Counted from the stretch's first letter, positions 37,731-47,508 are shown. The stretch is 64,000 nucleotides of DNA from Lewinella sp041392765 (GCA_041392765.1 JAWKLL010000007.1:62001-126000), one strand, 5' to 3'. Made by a program: numbers and translations. Notes: generated by a model not told the origin, from the sequence alone.

Positions 37731-37799
37731 GTGTATATGTGTAAAATGTGTATATGTGGGATCCCGATAGCTATTGGGAGTGTATATGTGGGAAATGTG
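37731..37799. repeat. Short imperfect TGTATATGTG repeats
   Basis: TGTATATGTG occurs three times (37732, 37749, 37781) with TGGGAAATGTG and CCCGATAGCTATTGGGA between them. It is low-complexity sequence behind the symporter gene. The CCCGATAGCTATTGGGA palindrome matches the core of MITE copies 1 and 2. Confidence 0.4.
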
Positions 37800-37810
37800 T
37801 TTGAGGGGCA

Positions 37811-37940
37811 GTAAAATATACCGTACCGTTTTGATTCGGGAACATTCTCACACCATTTCCTTTCACTAGAGTAGATGGTATGAAAATGTTTGCGAATCTT
37901 TTAGAAAGAGCTGAACCATTTATTTCCGCCAAATTACTAA
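37811..37940. repeat. MITE-like element, copy 3 (divergent)
   Basis: GATTCGGGAACATT at the left and TGCGAATCTTTTAG ... TTATTTCCGCCAAATTACTAAG at the right match the arms of copies 1 and 2. The outer left end is degenerate and the core differs. With it, the 356-bp gap before the copper ATPase holds no gene. Confidence 0.5.
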
Positions 37941-38054
37941 GTGAACACTAGCGGTATAGTAAGTGTTTACAAATGTCCATTTGTTGAAATAGCTGCTAGT
38001 TTTGCTAACGGCTTGGACTAAAACGATATACCACACGGTACGCACCGCTTTTGT

Positions 38055-40160
38055 ATGGAAAAAGAGATGATAGCATTGGAAGTTGATGGCATGGATTGCA
38101 GCAATTGTGCCGCCAGCATCAGCCGCTTTTTGGAGCGAAAAGGATTGGAAGAGGTTTTTGTCAATTTCCAAACCAAGGAAGTGCGTTTTGTTCGCAACGA
38201 CGAACGTCTCACACTGGAACAAGCCAGAAAAGGCATTGAAAAACTAGGCTATACCATTGTTGAAAAAGAACAACCCTTAGCATTTTGGACATTAGAAAAG
38301 AAGCTGCTCATCAGCGCATTGTGTACGTTGCCGCTATTGCTCAGTCACGTTGGCATGGCCATAGGTTGGCATTGGGAGTCGCTACACAATCCGTGGGTAC
38401 AGTTGGCGCTGACGCTGCCCCCCTTTATCATTGGCGTCACCCATTTTGGTAGCAGTGCCATGAGTAGCCTGCGCGGCGGTGTGCCTAATATGGATGTCTT
38501 GATCTTTATTGGCAGCACGGCTGCTTTCATGTATAGCCTTGTAGGGCTGTGGTGGCAAAATCCTGATTATTATTTTTTTGAAACGACTGCTACCATCATT
38601 ACGCTGGTGTTATTGGGCAATTGGATGGAACACCGCGCCGTAGCTCGTACCACCTCCGCCATTGGCGAGCTCACCCGACTTCAGGCGGAGAAAGCACGCC
38701 GCATCATGCCATCCGGCACCTTGGTGGAAATTCCACGCTCGGAGCTTAAAAAAGATATGCTGGTACAAATCAATGAAGGCGATATTGTACCTTCGGATGC
38801 TATCGTAGAGCAAGGAGAAACCTTTGTGGACGAAAGCATGCTCACGGGTGAGAGTATGCCCGTAGCTAAAACAATAGGAGCAGAACTCATCGGTGGAAGC
38901 CTCTTGCAACAAGGGCATGTGCAAGCGCGTATCATAGCTGTAGGCAAAGACACAGTACTATCCCAGATGGTTGAGTTAGTGAAAACGGCTCAGCAGGACA
39001 AGCCACCCATTCAACAGCTCGCCGATAAAGTAAGTGCCATTTTTGTACCCGTAGTGGTAGGCATCGCCCTCCTCACTTTTTTGGTAAGCTATTGGGGGCT
39101 TGGGATACCCGCAGGGCAAGCCTTGTTGAACGCCATTGCCGTACTGGTCATTTCCTGCCCTTGCGCGATGGGATTAGCTACGCCCACTGCCGTCATGGTA
39201 GGGGTAGGGCGATTGGCTCAAATGGGAGTCCTCATCAAAGGAGGAAGAACTGTTGAGCAACTCGCCGGTATCCGCCAATTGGTATTCGATAAAACGGGTA
39301 CGCTCACTACTGGCAACTTCCGCTTGGAAGGTGCCACGTATTTCACCAAGGAAGAACCCTTAGCCAATGCCATCGCTTGGACGATGGAACAACACTCCAA
39401 CCATCCCATCGCCCGGTCCTTGTACAGTGAGCTAGCGCAAAGACCCCGTGCCGAAGCATTGCCTGCCCTAATAATGGAAGAGGTCAAAGGGATAGGAATG
39501 AGTGCTAGAACCGAAGACGGAGAAACCCGCTATACCCTTGGAGGCGCGCGCATTTTACCCAATGCATTAAAAGACACCTCGGGCGATATTTTCCTGTTGC
39601 GCAACGAAACGCTTATGGCTGCTTGGCATTTAGGCGACGACCTAAAAACAGGCATGGAAGCCACCATCGCGGCTTTGCATGAGCAAGGAATCGGTACAGC
39701 CATTCTCAGCGGAGACCAAAAGCACAAAACCCGTCAATTAGCCGAGCGAATCGGTATCAATGAATGGTATGGCGAGCAATTACCTGCGGAAAAGTTGGCT
39801 GTCATAGAAAACTTAGCGACACGCGGCGCCGTAGCGATGGTTGGCGACGGCATCAATGATGCTCCAGCCCTTGCCAAAGCCGACCTCGGCATTTCTCTCA
39901 GCAATGCTTCCTCGGTGGCGATACAGTCGGCTAAAGTGGTACTACTCAACGGGCGTATAGACGTGCTACCACAGGCGATGGCTCTTTCCCGCAAAACAGT
40001 GCAGACCATTCGCCAGAATTTATTTTGGGCTTTTGCCTACAACATCGTCGCTATCCCCATTGCAGCGGCTGGCTACCTCAACCCCATGTGGGCAGCCTTG
40101 TTCATGGCATTTTCAGATGTGATTGTGATTGGAAATTCGCTTTTGCTGCGGTATAAATAA
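38055..40160 (+). CDS. copA: Copper-translocating P1B-type ATPase
   Basis: An inner-membrane pump that exports Cu+ using ATP. The 701 residues begin with one heavy-metal-associated domain (GMDCSNCAASI, residues 12-22). A helical hairpin and the copper-specific CPC motif in the membrane (VISCPCAMGLATPTA) follow. The actuator has FVDESMLTGES, the phosphorylation site is VFDKTGTLTTG, the nucleotide domain holds the HP signature (EQHSNHPIAR), and the hinge is MVGDGINDAPALAKADLGI. A single N-terminal metal-binding domain is common in Bacteroidota. It is intact, with no adjacent copper regulator or chaperone; export of silver is also possible. It is convergent with gpsA, 6 nt apart. Confidence 0.93.
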   Translation: MEKEMIALEVDGMDCSNCAASISRFLERKGLEEVFVNFQTKEVRFVRNDERLTLEQARKGIEKLGYTIVEKEQPLAFWTLEKKLLISALCTLPLLLSHVGMAIGWHWESLHNPWVQLALTLPPFIIGVTHFGSSAMSSLRGGVPNMDVLIFIGSTAAFMYSLVGLWWQNPDYYFFETTATIITLVLLGNWMEHRAVARTTSAIGELTRLQAEKARRIMPSGTLVEIPRSELKKDMLVQINEGDIVPSDAIVEQGETFVDESMLTGESMPVAKTIGAELIGGSLLQQGHVQARIIAVGKDTVLSQMVELVKTAQQDKPPIQQLADKVSAIFVPVVVGIALLTFLVSYWGLGIPAGQALLNAIAVLVISCPCAMGLATPTAVMVGVGRLAQMGVLIKGGRTVEQLAGIRQLVFDKTGTLTTGNFRLEGATYFTKEEPLANAIAWTMEQHSNHPIARSLYSELAQRPRAEALPALIMEEVKGIGMSARTEDGETRYTLGGARILPNALKDTSGDIFLLRNETLMAAWHLGDDLKTGMEATIAALHEQGIGTAILSGDQKHKTRQLAERIGINEWYGEQLPAEKLAVIENLATRGAVAMVGDGINDAPALAKADLGISLSNASSVAIQSAKVVLLNGRIDVLPQAMALSRKTVQTIRQNLFWAFAYNIVAIPIAAAGYLNPMWAALFMAFSDVIVIGNSLLLRYK

Positions 40161-40166
40161 AACTAA

Positions 40167-41157
40167 TTACCCAGGATCTGCTTCCGAACCTACCTCATAG
40201 CGGAGCAACCCCTTGAAAGCATCCTTCACCGTATTGCCTTCATACAATACCTTATAGACTTCGGCAGCAATGGGCATACTGATTTCGTATTTTTTAGAAA
40301 GCTCCATTACCACCTTGGCCGTTTTGACCCCTTCGGCTACTTCGGCCATAGAAGCGATAATGTCATCAATTTTTTTGCCTTGCCCTAAGTTGTAGCCCAC
40401 AAAATGGTTGCGACTCTTGCGGCTGGAACAAGTGGCAACGAGATCGCCCATGCCCGCAAGCCCAGCAAAAGTAGCGGGTTGTCCCCCCATTGCTATACCT
40501 AAACGAGTAATTTCTGCCAGGCCTCGGGTGATGACGGCGGCGCGGGTATTTTCGCCAGCGTTGGCGCCATCGCCCATACCCGCTGCTATGGCGATGATAT
40601 TCTTCAATACGCCTCCGAGTTCACATCCGATTACATCTTCATTGGTATAAACCCTGAACAAACCCGATTGGAAAATTCTTTGCAATCGGCGGGCGATAGC
40701 ATCATCTACCATAGCAATGACACTGGCAGCAGCTTGACCAATAGCAATTTCTTTTGGTTAAATTGTACTTGTCAATACTTCTGCGGGATGCCCGGCATTT
40801 CTTCTTCTATGATTTCTGTCATGCGCTTGTGCGTACCTATTTCCAACCCTTAGCTGTTTTCAATGATCTACACTCAAGGCCGAATCCAATGGCGTGCGGT
40901 TTGCAGCGTCTGGCGAAAGCTGTGGGAAGGAACTCCCATAATAATGACATCGGCACGTTCTACGGCTGTTGGTATATCTGTAGCGTAGCGAAGGTGTAAG
41001 CCTCGCATCCGGCAAATATTTTTGGTTGGTGTGCTGGGTATTGATTTCTTCCACTGACGCATCACTCCTCGCCCAAAAGGAGGGTATCGCAGTTGCGCGC
41101 CGTCAACGATGCCACCGTAGTGCCCCATGAACCGCCACCTAATAGTCCTACTTTCAT
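40167..41157 (-). CDS. gpsA: Glycerol-3-phosphate dehydrogenase (NAD(P)+), frameshifted
   Basis: Reduces dihydroxyacetone phosphate to glycerol 3-phosphate for phospholipid synthesis. The start at 41157 gives MKVGLLGGGSWGTMVASL, the family's nucleotide-binding opening. AVERADVIIMGVPSHSFRQTL follows in a second frame. The intact C-terminal half (40712-40167) has NEDVIGCELGGVLKNIIAIAAG, GENTRAAVITRGLAEITRLG and AGMGDLVATC, which hold the catalytic lysine and the substrate-binding arginine. Frame changes lie near 41075, 40920 and 40760. Total length of about 330 codons is normal. The gene is normally essential, so errors in the consensus are likely. Confidence 0.85.
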
Positions 41158-41195
41158 TTGTACAGCCCTTGTCTGTGCAATTTACTGCTTTTTGG

Positions 41196-41738
41196 CTAAA
41201 GTTCTCCTAACCGCTCCACGTACGTCAATTCCAGCCCCAGCTTTCCAGCTACTTCAGAAGCGGGTATGCCCATACTGAGCAATAGTTTTACGGCATTTTC
41301 TTTTTGTTGACGTTCCTCCTCTTTTTTGAGCAGTGCTTCTTCTTTTTGTTGGCGTTCCTCCTCCTGTTTACGCAACGCCTCCTCTTGCCTACGCAGTGCC
41401 TCCTCCTTCAAACTCTGCTCAAAAGCCTTTTGTTGGAGGGCTTCCTCCCGCTGCTTTTCCGATTCTGCGATGCGGTGCTCGTAGTCGTTGATTTCGGCGA
41501 TGAAGTCGTCTTCGATGGTCATCGTGTCGCGCACTTCTTTTTTCTGGACGGCAGCCTGTAGGCGGCGGATGATGGAACGGAAATTTCTCCGAAAGTCTAT
41601 TTCGCTTACATTCATAATATGGTGGTCTGCTGTTCGGTTGTCTTGGTCGAATATGCTGAGGAGAGCCTCTAATTCATCGCGCCTCTTTACCTTGCCGATG
41701 CCGGGGATGTTTTGATACAAAAATAATGTTTTTATCAA
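41196..41738 (-). pseudogene. C-terminal part of an Rpn/PD-(D/E)XK nuclease family protein
   Basis: A fragment of the Rpn/'PD-(D/E)XK nuclease family transposase' group. Only the portion behind the nuclease domain remains: NIPGIGKVKRRDELEALLSIFDQ, FRSIIRRLQAAVQKKEVRDTM, a glutamine/glutamate coiled coil with two tandem copies of EEERQQKEEALLKK-like sequence, and the C-terminal motif MGIPASEVAGKLGLELTYVERL, a predicted helix-turn-helix-like end. The frame opens at a TTG (41738) behind a stop near 41770. The nuclease domain, normally about 170 residues upstream, is absent. It is divergent from a longer relative at 41822-42781 and seems to be a decayed or rearranged paralogue. Confidence 0.65.
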
Positions 41739-41821
41739 GGTGGCAACATTTTTTGGTAAAAATATTTATCTTATCCACTTGCCACATTGCTTTCTTTGTC
41801 TTAAACCCGTAAATTTGTAGC

Positions 41822-42781
41822 ATGAAGATTGCCAACCCACTCTATGACCATGCTTTCAAGTACCTGATGTCCAACGACAAGCTGGCGCGGAAGGTGCTGG
41901 TCCGTCATATTGGAAAAGGAAGTCTTGGAATTGGAACTCTCCCAACAGGAGTTGGTCGTAGAAGATGAAGAACGCCGCTTCACGCTGTATCGCCTAGATT
42001 TCAAGGCCGTTATAGTGGACGAAGGTGGCAAAAGGAAAAAGGTATCATAGAGCTACAAAAATCCAAACTGCCAACCAACGTGCTGCGTTTTCGCAACTAT
42101 GTGGGCTTGGCTTATACGCAAAAGACAAAAACCAAAAATCCCGAGACCCAAACGGAGCAGGATAGTGCATTGCCCATCATATCTATCTACATTTTGGGCT
42201 ACAATGTGGAGGACATCCCACACGTCGCCATCAAAGTGAACCGCAGGACTATTGATATGTCGAGCCAGCAGGAAATCGATCTACAGAGCGATTTTGTTGA
42301 CCTGCTCACCCACACGACGTGCATCCTCCAAGTGCGCCGCCTGCCCGACGAGCGCCGCAGCCGCATTGAACAGTTTCTCACCCTTTTCAACCAAGCCTGG
42401 ATCATGGAAGAAAAATACATCCTCGACCTGCAAGAAGTCCCCAAAGGCTTTGAAGATATAGCGGAGTACCTTCAGCGTCCGCTACAAGAAGAAGAGATAA
42501 GGGCCAAACTACGCGCGGAGGAGGAAGTGGAAAACTTATTCGCGCAGCAGGAGGCAGAGAAAGCTTACTATAAGCGAGCAGCGCAAGAAGAACGCAGGCA
42601 AAAAGAAGAAGAACGCAGGCAGAAAGAAGAAGAGCGCAAACAAAAAGAACAAGCCCTAGCGCAAGCGCATGAAGCACGGGTCAAACTGGCTCGCCTGCTG
42701 TTGCGCACGGGTATGTCCGTCAAAGACGTAGTGCTTGAAACGGGGTTGTCGGAAGAAGAGGTGAGGGCGTTGGTAGAATAA
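41822..42781 (+). CDS. Rpn/PD-(D/E)XK nuclease family protein, frameshifted near the start
   Basis: A member of the Rpn-like nuclease family (PD-(D/E)XK fold), linked to recombination-promoting or transposase-like activity. It begins MKIANPLYDHAFKYLMSND, the usual opening. Frame changes near 41903 and 42030 break it; corrected, RFTLYRLDFKAVI and KVIIELQKSKLP give the D-ExQK catalytic centre. NVLRFRNYVGLAYTQK follows, then IEQFLTLFNQAWIMEEKYILDL and a repeated coiled coil (RRQKEEERRQKEEERKQKE). The end is RTGMSVKDVVLETGLSEEEV, which matches the end of the fragment on the opposite strand. Such genes multiply within genomes and the role in the host is unsettled. Confidence 0.72.
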
Positions 42782-43109
42782 AGTGCGTATAGCGTGATAC
42801 CCGAAAAAGTACATATAAAAGTACGTCTTAAATTCCCTCAATTGGCTATCTCGATAATGGTCGGGAACGACTGACTGTGTGTCGACGAAGACGATAGCCG
42901 AACAAATCTCATCCTGTCCCTCGTTAGAAATGCTCATCTTCTTGGTTTAGCTGACATTGATTGCGCCTGACTGTCATGAGGTCAGCAGGCTTTTCGCCTA
43001 AAAGAACAAAATTTTTAGACATACTCTTAATACGTGGTTTTCACTTTCGCTCGATCAGGGAAATTTAGACTTAGCATTTTGACGGGACCAAACCGTTCGA
43101 TTTTCGCAG
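42782..43109. other. Gene-free stretch with decayed sequence
   Basis: No convincing ORF. Short plus-strand stretches look like a decayed transposase, but none can be assigned. The only defined feature is the solo AAATTTTTAGACATACTCT end at 43008-43027. A REP-like element follows. Confidence 0.4.
43008..43027. repeat. Solo insertion-element end
   Basis: AAATTTTTAGACATACTCT is identical to the right end of the element at 22128-22357. The expected partner end is not seen within about 300 bp upstream. Confidence 0.5.
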
Positions 43110-43201
43110 CACTGCCCGCAGCAGGGGGTGAAGCGGAACCCCGGCCTTAAGCCGGGATGCAGCGAAAGACCCGGCCGAGGCTTTGCCGAGGGCTGCCCTA
43201 A
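43110..43201. repeat. REP-like GC-rich element, copy 2
   Basis: CACTGCCCGCAGCAGGGG, then AACCCCGG, CCGGCCTTAAGCCGG and CCGAGGCTTTGCCGAGG, ending CTGCCCTAACC. It matches 32691-32777 almost throughout, with an AAAGAC insertion. Confidence 0.7.
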
Positions 43202-43268
43202 CCTATTTCCTCCACCGTTGTTTTCGTATCGAAAAGTTGACCTTAACTACCAAAAAGGGAATTAAAAT

Positions 43269-43276
43269 TATCTTTG
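43269..43276 (+). promoter_or_regulatory. -7 element of the DUF2461 gene
   Basis: TATCTTTG ending 12 nt before the ATG at 43288. The transcript would have almost no leader. No good TTTG is seen at -33. Confidence 0.4.
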
Positions 43277-43287
43277 CAAAAAAAACA

Positions 43288-43955
43288 ATGGCAGCAATAA
43301 CGCAAACAACGATGACTTTTCTGCGCGATTTGGCGGCGAACAACAACCGCGAATGGTTTCAGGCCAATAAATCGCGATACGAGGCTGCTCATACGGAGTT
43401 CTTGGCCTTTGTGGATGCCTTGATTGCACAAATTGCGACCTTCGACCCCGCTATTGCACATTATACAGCCAAAGATTGTGTGTTCCGCATTTATCGCGAT
43501 GTGCGTTTTTCTAAGGATAAATCGCCTTATAAGACACATTTTGGTGCCCATATCAGCCCTGCGCTGAAGAAGTCGGAAATCCATACGCGCGCGGGTTACT
43601 ATCTGCACATTGAACCTAGTGCTACGATGCTGGCAGGCGGTGCTTACTTGCCAGAAAAAGACTGGCTAAAGGCTATCCGACAAGAAATTGCCTACAACCA
43701 ACAGGAGTTTGAAGCCATCCTACATCATGCTGATTTCTCGCGGTATTTTGGTAGTATAGAAGGGGAGCAACTGAAGAAAACCCCTAAAGACTACGAAGCC
43801 AACCACCCGGCCATGCAGTGGTTGAAATAAAAAGTTTTTGGCCACTCACAGATGTGGAGACGAAACGGTAACGGCTTCCGATTTCCTAGGTCACGCCACG
43901 TCGGTACCACGCGCTTCAGCCGTTCGACCAGTTCCTGAATCGGTCAACGGATTAA
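43288..43955 (+). CDS. DUF2461 family protein, frameshifted near the end
   Basis: A cytoplasmic protein of the DUF2461 (TIGR02453) family, function unknown. The ATG at 43288 (MAAITQTTMTFLRDLAANNNREWF) is preferred over 43183 because the NNREWF motif sits at its usual place and the upstream part overlaps a REP-like repeat. Hallmarks are CVFRIYRDVRFSKDKSPYKTHFG, GYYLHIEPSATMLAGGAYLP and LKKTPKDYEANHP. After AMQWLK a stop appears at 43828. Shifting frame recovers the family tail (ending FDQFLNRSTD at 43955), so one or more base errors are likely. Full length would be about 222 residues, as expected. Confidence 0.8.
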
Positions 43956-43980
43956 TACACCCATTTGCCAATAATAGTCC

Positions 43981-44700
43981 ATGCCACATTTAAGCCACAT
44001 TATCAATCATTTAGGAGAAAACAGAGACGACTATTTCGGGGCTGTTGTACCTCCTGTGGTGCAATCCAGCAACTTCGCTTTCCAGCGGTTGGACGATATG
44101 CGCCAAGCGCTTGCCCAAGAATTTGACTCCCACATTTATACACGTGGCAACAACCCTACGGTAAAGATTCTCCGCGATAAAATGGCAGCGTTGGAAGGTA
44201 CGGAAGAGGCCTTGGTTTTCGGCAGTGGCAGCAGTGCGATTGCCGCCGCTGTGATGAGTCAAGTCAAGCAGGGCGACCACGTGGTTTGTGTCAATGCACC
44301 TTATGCTTGGACAAAAATCCTGCTCACTTCCTATCTACCTCGATTTGGAGTCAGTGCTACTTTTGTGGACGGCACCTCCTTGGAGGCGATAGAGGCGGCT
44401 TTGCAGGAAAATACAACCGTTTTGTACTTGGAAAGCCCCACGCTCACATTTGAGTGCCAAGATTTGAGGGCATGTGCGCAATTGGCTCGCAGTCGTGGCA
44501 TTACGACGCTCATTGATAATAGCTACGCCTCGCCGCTCTACCAGCAGCCCCATGCTTTGGGTATAGATTTGGTGATACATTCAGGCACGAAATACCTGAA
44601 CGGGCATAGCGATGTATTGGTAGGAGTCGTTTGTGGAAGCCGCCAACACATTGAGAAAATTTTCCATCAGGAATACATGATGATGGTTCTTAGTAAATAG
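43981..44700 (+). pseudogene. Cystathionine gamma-synthase/lyase-type PLP enzyme, C-terminus missing
   Basis: A Cys/Met-metabolism PLP-dependent enzyme (trans-sulfuration family). The 239 residues cover the N-terminal part: DYFGAVVPPVVQSSNFAF, YTRGNNPTVKILRDKMAALEG, the PLP-phosphate region VFGSGSSAIAAAV, the cofactor-stacking tyrosine region, and the PLP-lysine site VIHSGTKYLNGHSDVLVG. About 140 residues of the C-terminal domain are missing: the frame ends at MMMVLSK, and no continuation is found in any frame before moaA. A deletion, in the cell or in assembly, has removed it. The substrate class (homoserine derivative or cystathionine) cannot be decided. Confidence 0.8.
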
Positions 44701-44784
44701 CTCAAAATCCGCCCCTTCTTTTGGAGGGTATTACAGCAACAAAAATCAAGGAGACCAACGAAAAATCACGCTATGATGGGTATC

Positions 44785-45774
44785 TTATCCACCGATAGTT
44801 GCCATACTTTCCCTTCCATCCGCTTGTCCGGCAGCTTCCCACCCATTTTTATGCCGATGTTGCAGGGTGGAGGCGAAGGTATCTCGGAGTTGTTCGTCGG
44901 AGGCACCTGCTCGTATAATATCTTTAATATTAAGCACCCCTTGATCATAGAGACAAGTTTTAAGCACCCCTTTTGGGGTAATGCGCACCCGATTACAAGT
45001 ACCGCAAAAAGTGCGAGAATAGGCCGCAATGACCCCCACCGATCCCTGATGACCCGGAATGTGGTAATTATAGGAGGTACTATTTGGTGGGTCAGGTGTT
45101 TTTGTTAGATTGGGAAACGCTTCCCGTATATGCTGTATGATACGAACGTGATCCCAAGGTAATCGGGTGTAGTGAGCCTCCCCGCCGTTGAATGGCATTT
45201 CTTCAATGAATCGAACGCTAACGGGGTAAGATTGGGTAAGAGCTACCATCGGTAAAATATCATCAATATTCCTACCTTCCATTACTACGGCATTCAATTT
45301 AGTGGGAAGACCGTGGGCGACCAACGACTCAAACGTTTCCCATACTTGCGCAAAGCTATCCCGACGGGTAATATCGGCAAAGCGGGTAGGGTCTAAAGAA
45401 TCGATGCTCAAGTTGACAGATGATATACCTAACGCTTTCAGTGTGGGGATATGGGGGGCTGTTAATGTGCCATTGGTAGTAAGGTGAATTTGTTCCAGCC
45501 CATTGATTTGGCTGATAGCAGAGAGAAAATCCATGAAATCGCGTCGAAGAAATGGCTCGCCCCCAGTTAACCGCAACTTAGAAATACCTAATGGTACTAA
45601 CGCTTGCACAATGCGCAGCATTTCCTCGTAAGAAAGCAACGCTTCGCGCGGCACATAATCAATGCCTTCCTCCGGCATACAGTAGAAGCAGCGGAGGTTG
45701 CACCGATCGGTGACGGCCAGCCGGAGGTAATTAATCCGGCGGCCATGATTGTCGAAGAGTTGTCCTTGCTCCAT
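44785..45774 (-). CDS. moaA: GTP 3',8-cyclase (molybdenum cofactor biosynthesis)
   Basis: A radical-SAM enzyme for the first step of molybdopterin synthesis, converting GTP to 3',8-cyclo-GTP. The 329 residues begin with the Fe-S cluster site LRLAVTDRCNLRCFYCMPEEG, followed by KLRLTGGEPFLRRDF (SAM-binding GGEP). The second cluster is at the C-terminus, with FCGTCNRVRITPKGVLKTCLY, and the tail ends in the essential ATIGG. The frame is complete. It starts 3 nt after the DUF3127 gene, so the two are probably co-transcribed. No other molybdenum cofactor genes lie in this window. Confidence 0.96.
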   Translation of the reverse strand: MEQGQLFDNHGRRINYLRLAVTDRCNLRCFYCMPEEGIDYVPREALLSYEEMLRIVQALVPLGISKLRLTGGEPFLRRDFMDFLSAISQINGLEQIHLTTNGTLTAPHIPTLKALGISSVNLSIDSLDPTRFADITRRDSFAQVWETFESLVAHGLPTKLNAVVMEGRNIDDILPMVALTQSYPVSVRFIEEMPFNGGEAHYTRLPWDHVRIIQHIREAFPNLTKTPDPPNSTSYNYHIPGHQGSVGVIAAYSRTFCGTCNRVRITPKGVLKTCLYDQGVLNIKDIIRAGASDEQLRDTFASTLQHRHKNGWEAAGQADGRESMATIGG

Positions 45775-45777
45775 TGA

Positions 45778-46149
45778 TTAGAACGGAAGATCGTCATCTG
45801 CCGATATGCCAGATGGCTCATCGTCGGCGGTAGGGAAGATATTGTCAGAGGACGCAGCAGGTGCCGGTGTAGCTGCCGCCGTCGCTCCTTCCACTTTCCA
45901 AGCATTCAGGTTTGTGAAGTATTTTCCATTCCACTCCCTTCCTCTTAGATCAAAATATACCTTCACCTCCTGCCCTTCGCTGTAAGGATCAATGGCAGCA
46001 CAACGATCCTGCGTAAGCTGGAATTTTACATACTGTGGATAATTGCCACTTTCCACTACAATAACAAATTCTCGCGCTTGGAAACTTTCGGTCTTGCTCT
46101 CAATATCAAATTTCTTGTGGAGCTTTCCTGTTACCTCAAAAGAAGACAT
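45778..46149 (-). CDS. DUF3127 domain protein
   Basis: A 123-residue protein of the DUF3127 family, found mainly in Bacteroidota and reported to resemble single-stranded-DNA-binding OB folds. The ATG at 46149 (MSSFEVTGKLHKKFDIESK) is chosen because the domain starts here; the longer frame to 46284 reads through an insertion sequence end. The conserved part runs to about residue 85 (REFVIVVESGNYPQYVKFQLTQDRCAAID, VKVYFDLRGREWNGKYFTNLNAWKVE). A low-complexity linker and an acidic tip follow (SGISADDDLPF). That acidic tip recalls the C-terminal tail of SSB proteins, which binds partner proteins. An insertion sequence lies 73 bp upstream. Role unproven. Confidence 0.8.
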   Translation of the reverse strand: MSSFEVTGKLHKKFDIESKTESFQAREFVIVVESGNYPQYVKFQLTQDRCAAIDPYSEGQEVKVYFDLRGREWNGKYFTNLNAWKVEGATAAATPAPAASSDNIFPTADDEPSGISADDDLPF

Positions 46150-46222
46150 ATCGGTTACGATTTTTAAATTAGCTTCCAAAGGTAGGGAAATAACTGGTAA
46201 GTAATCAGATAAAAATGAAGGT

Positions 46223-47508
46223 GTGTGTATAACAAATTGCACAAATCGCCGTAATTTGGCATCATGAAAAAAGACACAACCCAACCCTCGGCTAAGGCCG
46301 AGCAGCTAGCCGACTTAATCCTTGCGGAAATGCGAGGCGAGCTAATAGATTTTTTGCAGGATCAAGAGGCTGCGACTTCCTCCTTGGATTATGAGAATGG
46401 ACTTCTCAATCTGGCAAGGACTCTTGCAAGAAAAGTGGTATCACAACAAGCAGGTACTTTGCCAAAAAGCCGCAACTCAAAAAAAAAATCCTGACCAGTT
46501 TCGGGCGGTTACATCTACCCAAAGGACACGTTTTATGCCAAGGGACAAAGTCCTTTGCTATGAGTGAGCGAATCCGAGTTCTGTGCTGCCTTCTGGGGCA
46601 GCACAGCGTGTATGAACAGGCAGGCGAACTATTCGCCGAAATACTTGACGTAGAACTGTCGGGGATGCAGATTCAACGGGTATGCAATCACTACGGCGGC
46701 TTGGTGACGCCTTTGGTGGAGCGGAATTGCGAGCAGGTGATTCCAAAATTGAAAACGAACGACAAAAAACAACCGACCTACGTCATGGTGGATGGTATGA
46801 TGTTGCCGACACGCGGGGAGCAAAACTGGCGGGAGATCAAGCTTGGGCGCATTTTCCAGCATCAAGATGTACAGCAGCTTTCCCCAAAACGTAGACAAAT
46901 CAGCCAATCTGTTTATGTGTCCCACATGGGCAGCGTTGACAAGTTCTTCCCAAAACTGGAGTATCATCTATTGGACTATCAGAATAAGGTCATCTTGGGC
47001 GATGGTGCTCCTTGGATTTGGAAATGGGCCGATGACAACTATCCTGGTGCCCGCCAAATATTGGACTTCTACCATGCCAAAGAAAAGTTGGTGCTTCTTG
47101 CCAAGCAGCACTTCAAGGAGGATAGCAAACGTCAGAGCTGGGTCAAACAGCATAGTGATCTACTCTTGGACAACGGCGTGGAGCAAGTAATGGCCAATGT
47201 ACGCCAGTTGAGAACCCAACACGAGGAAGCCACACAGGCCAAAATCAAACTTTTGTCCTACTATGAGGAGCATGAAGACCGCATGCAGTACAAAACCTAT
47301 CGCGATAAAAACCTACTTATTGGATCTGGCCCGATAGAAGCCGCCCACCGTAGCGTACTCCAACAGCGCATGAAGTTGTCTGGCCAGCGTTGGACTATTT
47401 CTGGTGCACAGGCTGTGGCCGATTTACGGTGCTATCGCGAAAGTGGTGCTTGGCATCAAATACAACAGATTGTCAAAGTCGCTTAGTTGTGCAATTTGTT
47501 ATGCACAC
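46223..47508 (+). mobile_element. ISKra4-type insertion sequence
   Basis: A 1286-bp element with 22-bp inverted ends: GTGTGTATAACAAATTGCACAA (46223-46244), and GTGTGCATAACAAATTGCACAA read inward from 47508. They differ at one base. It carries one transposase, 46264-47486. It sits between the DUF3127 gene and the tmRNA gene, and its right end is close behind the transposase stop. No clear target duplication is visible. Confidence 0.75.
46264..47486 (+). CDS. ISKra4-type transposase, two frames joined at A10
   Basis: A DDE-type transposase for the surrounding element. The first frame (46264-46494) gives a helical N-terminus ending NSKKKS. The second frame opens at the run of ten A (46479-46488) as KILTSFGRLHLPKGH and then reaches the core. 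There are MVDGMMLPTRGEQNWREIKLG, ILGDGAPWIWKWADDNYPGA and ILDFYHAKEKLVLLA, and the end is SGPIEAAHRSVLQQRMKLSGQRW. The change is a -1 step over A-AAA-AAA. It may be a programmed frameshift, known in several IS families, or a homopolymer error like others in the window. The full protein would be about 407 residues. Confidence 0.78.

Noticed and set aside
37731..37799. Repeats that might be a CRISPR array
   Set aside because: The units are short (about 10 bp), unevenly spaced and of low complexity, with no spacers and no cas genes nearby.
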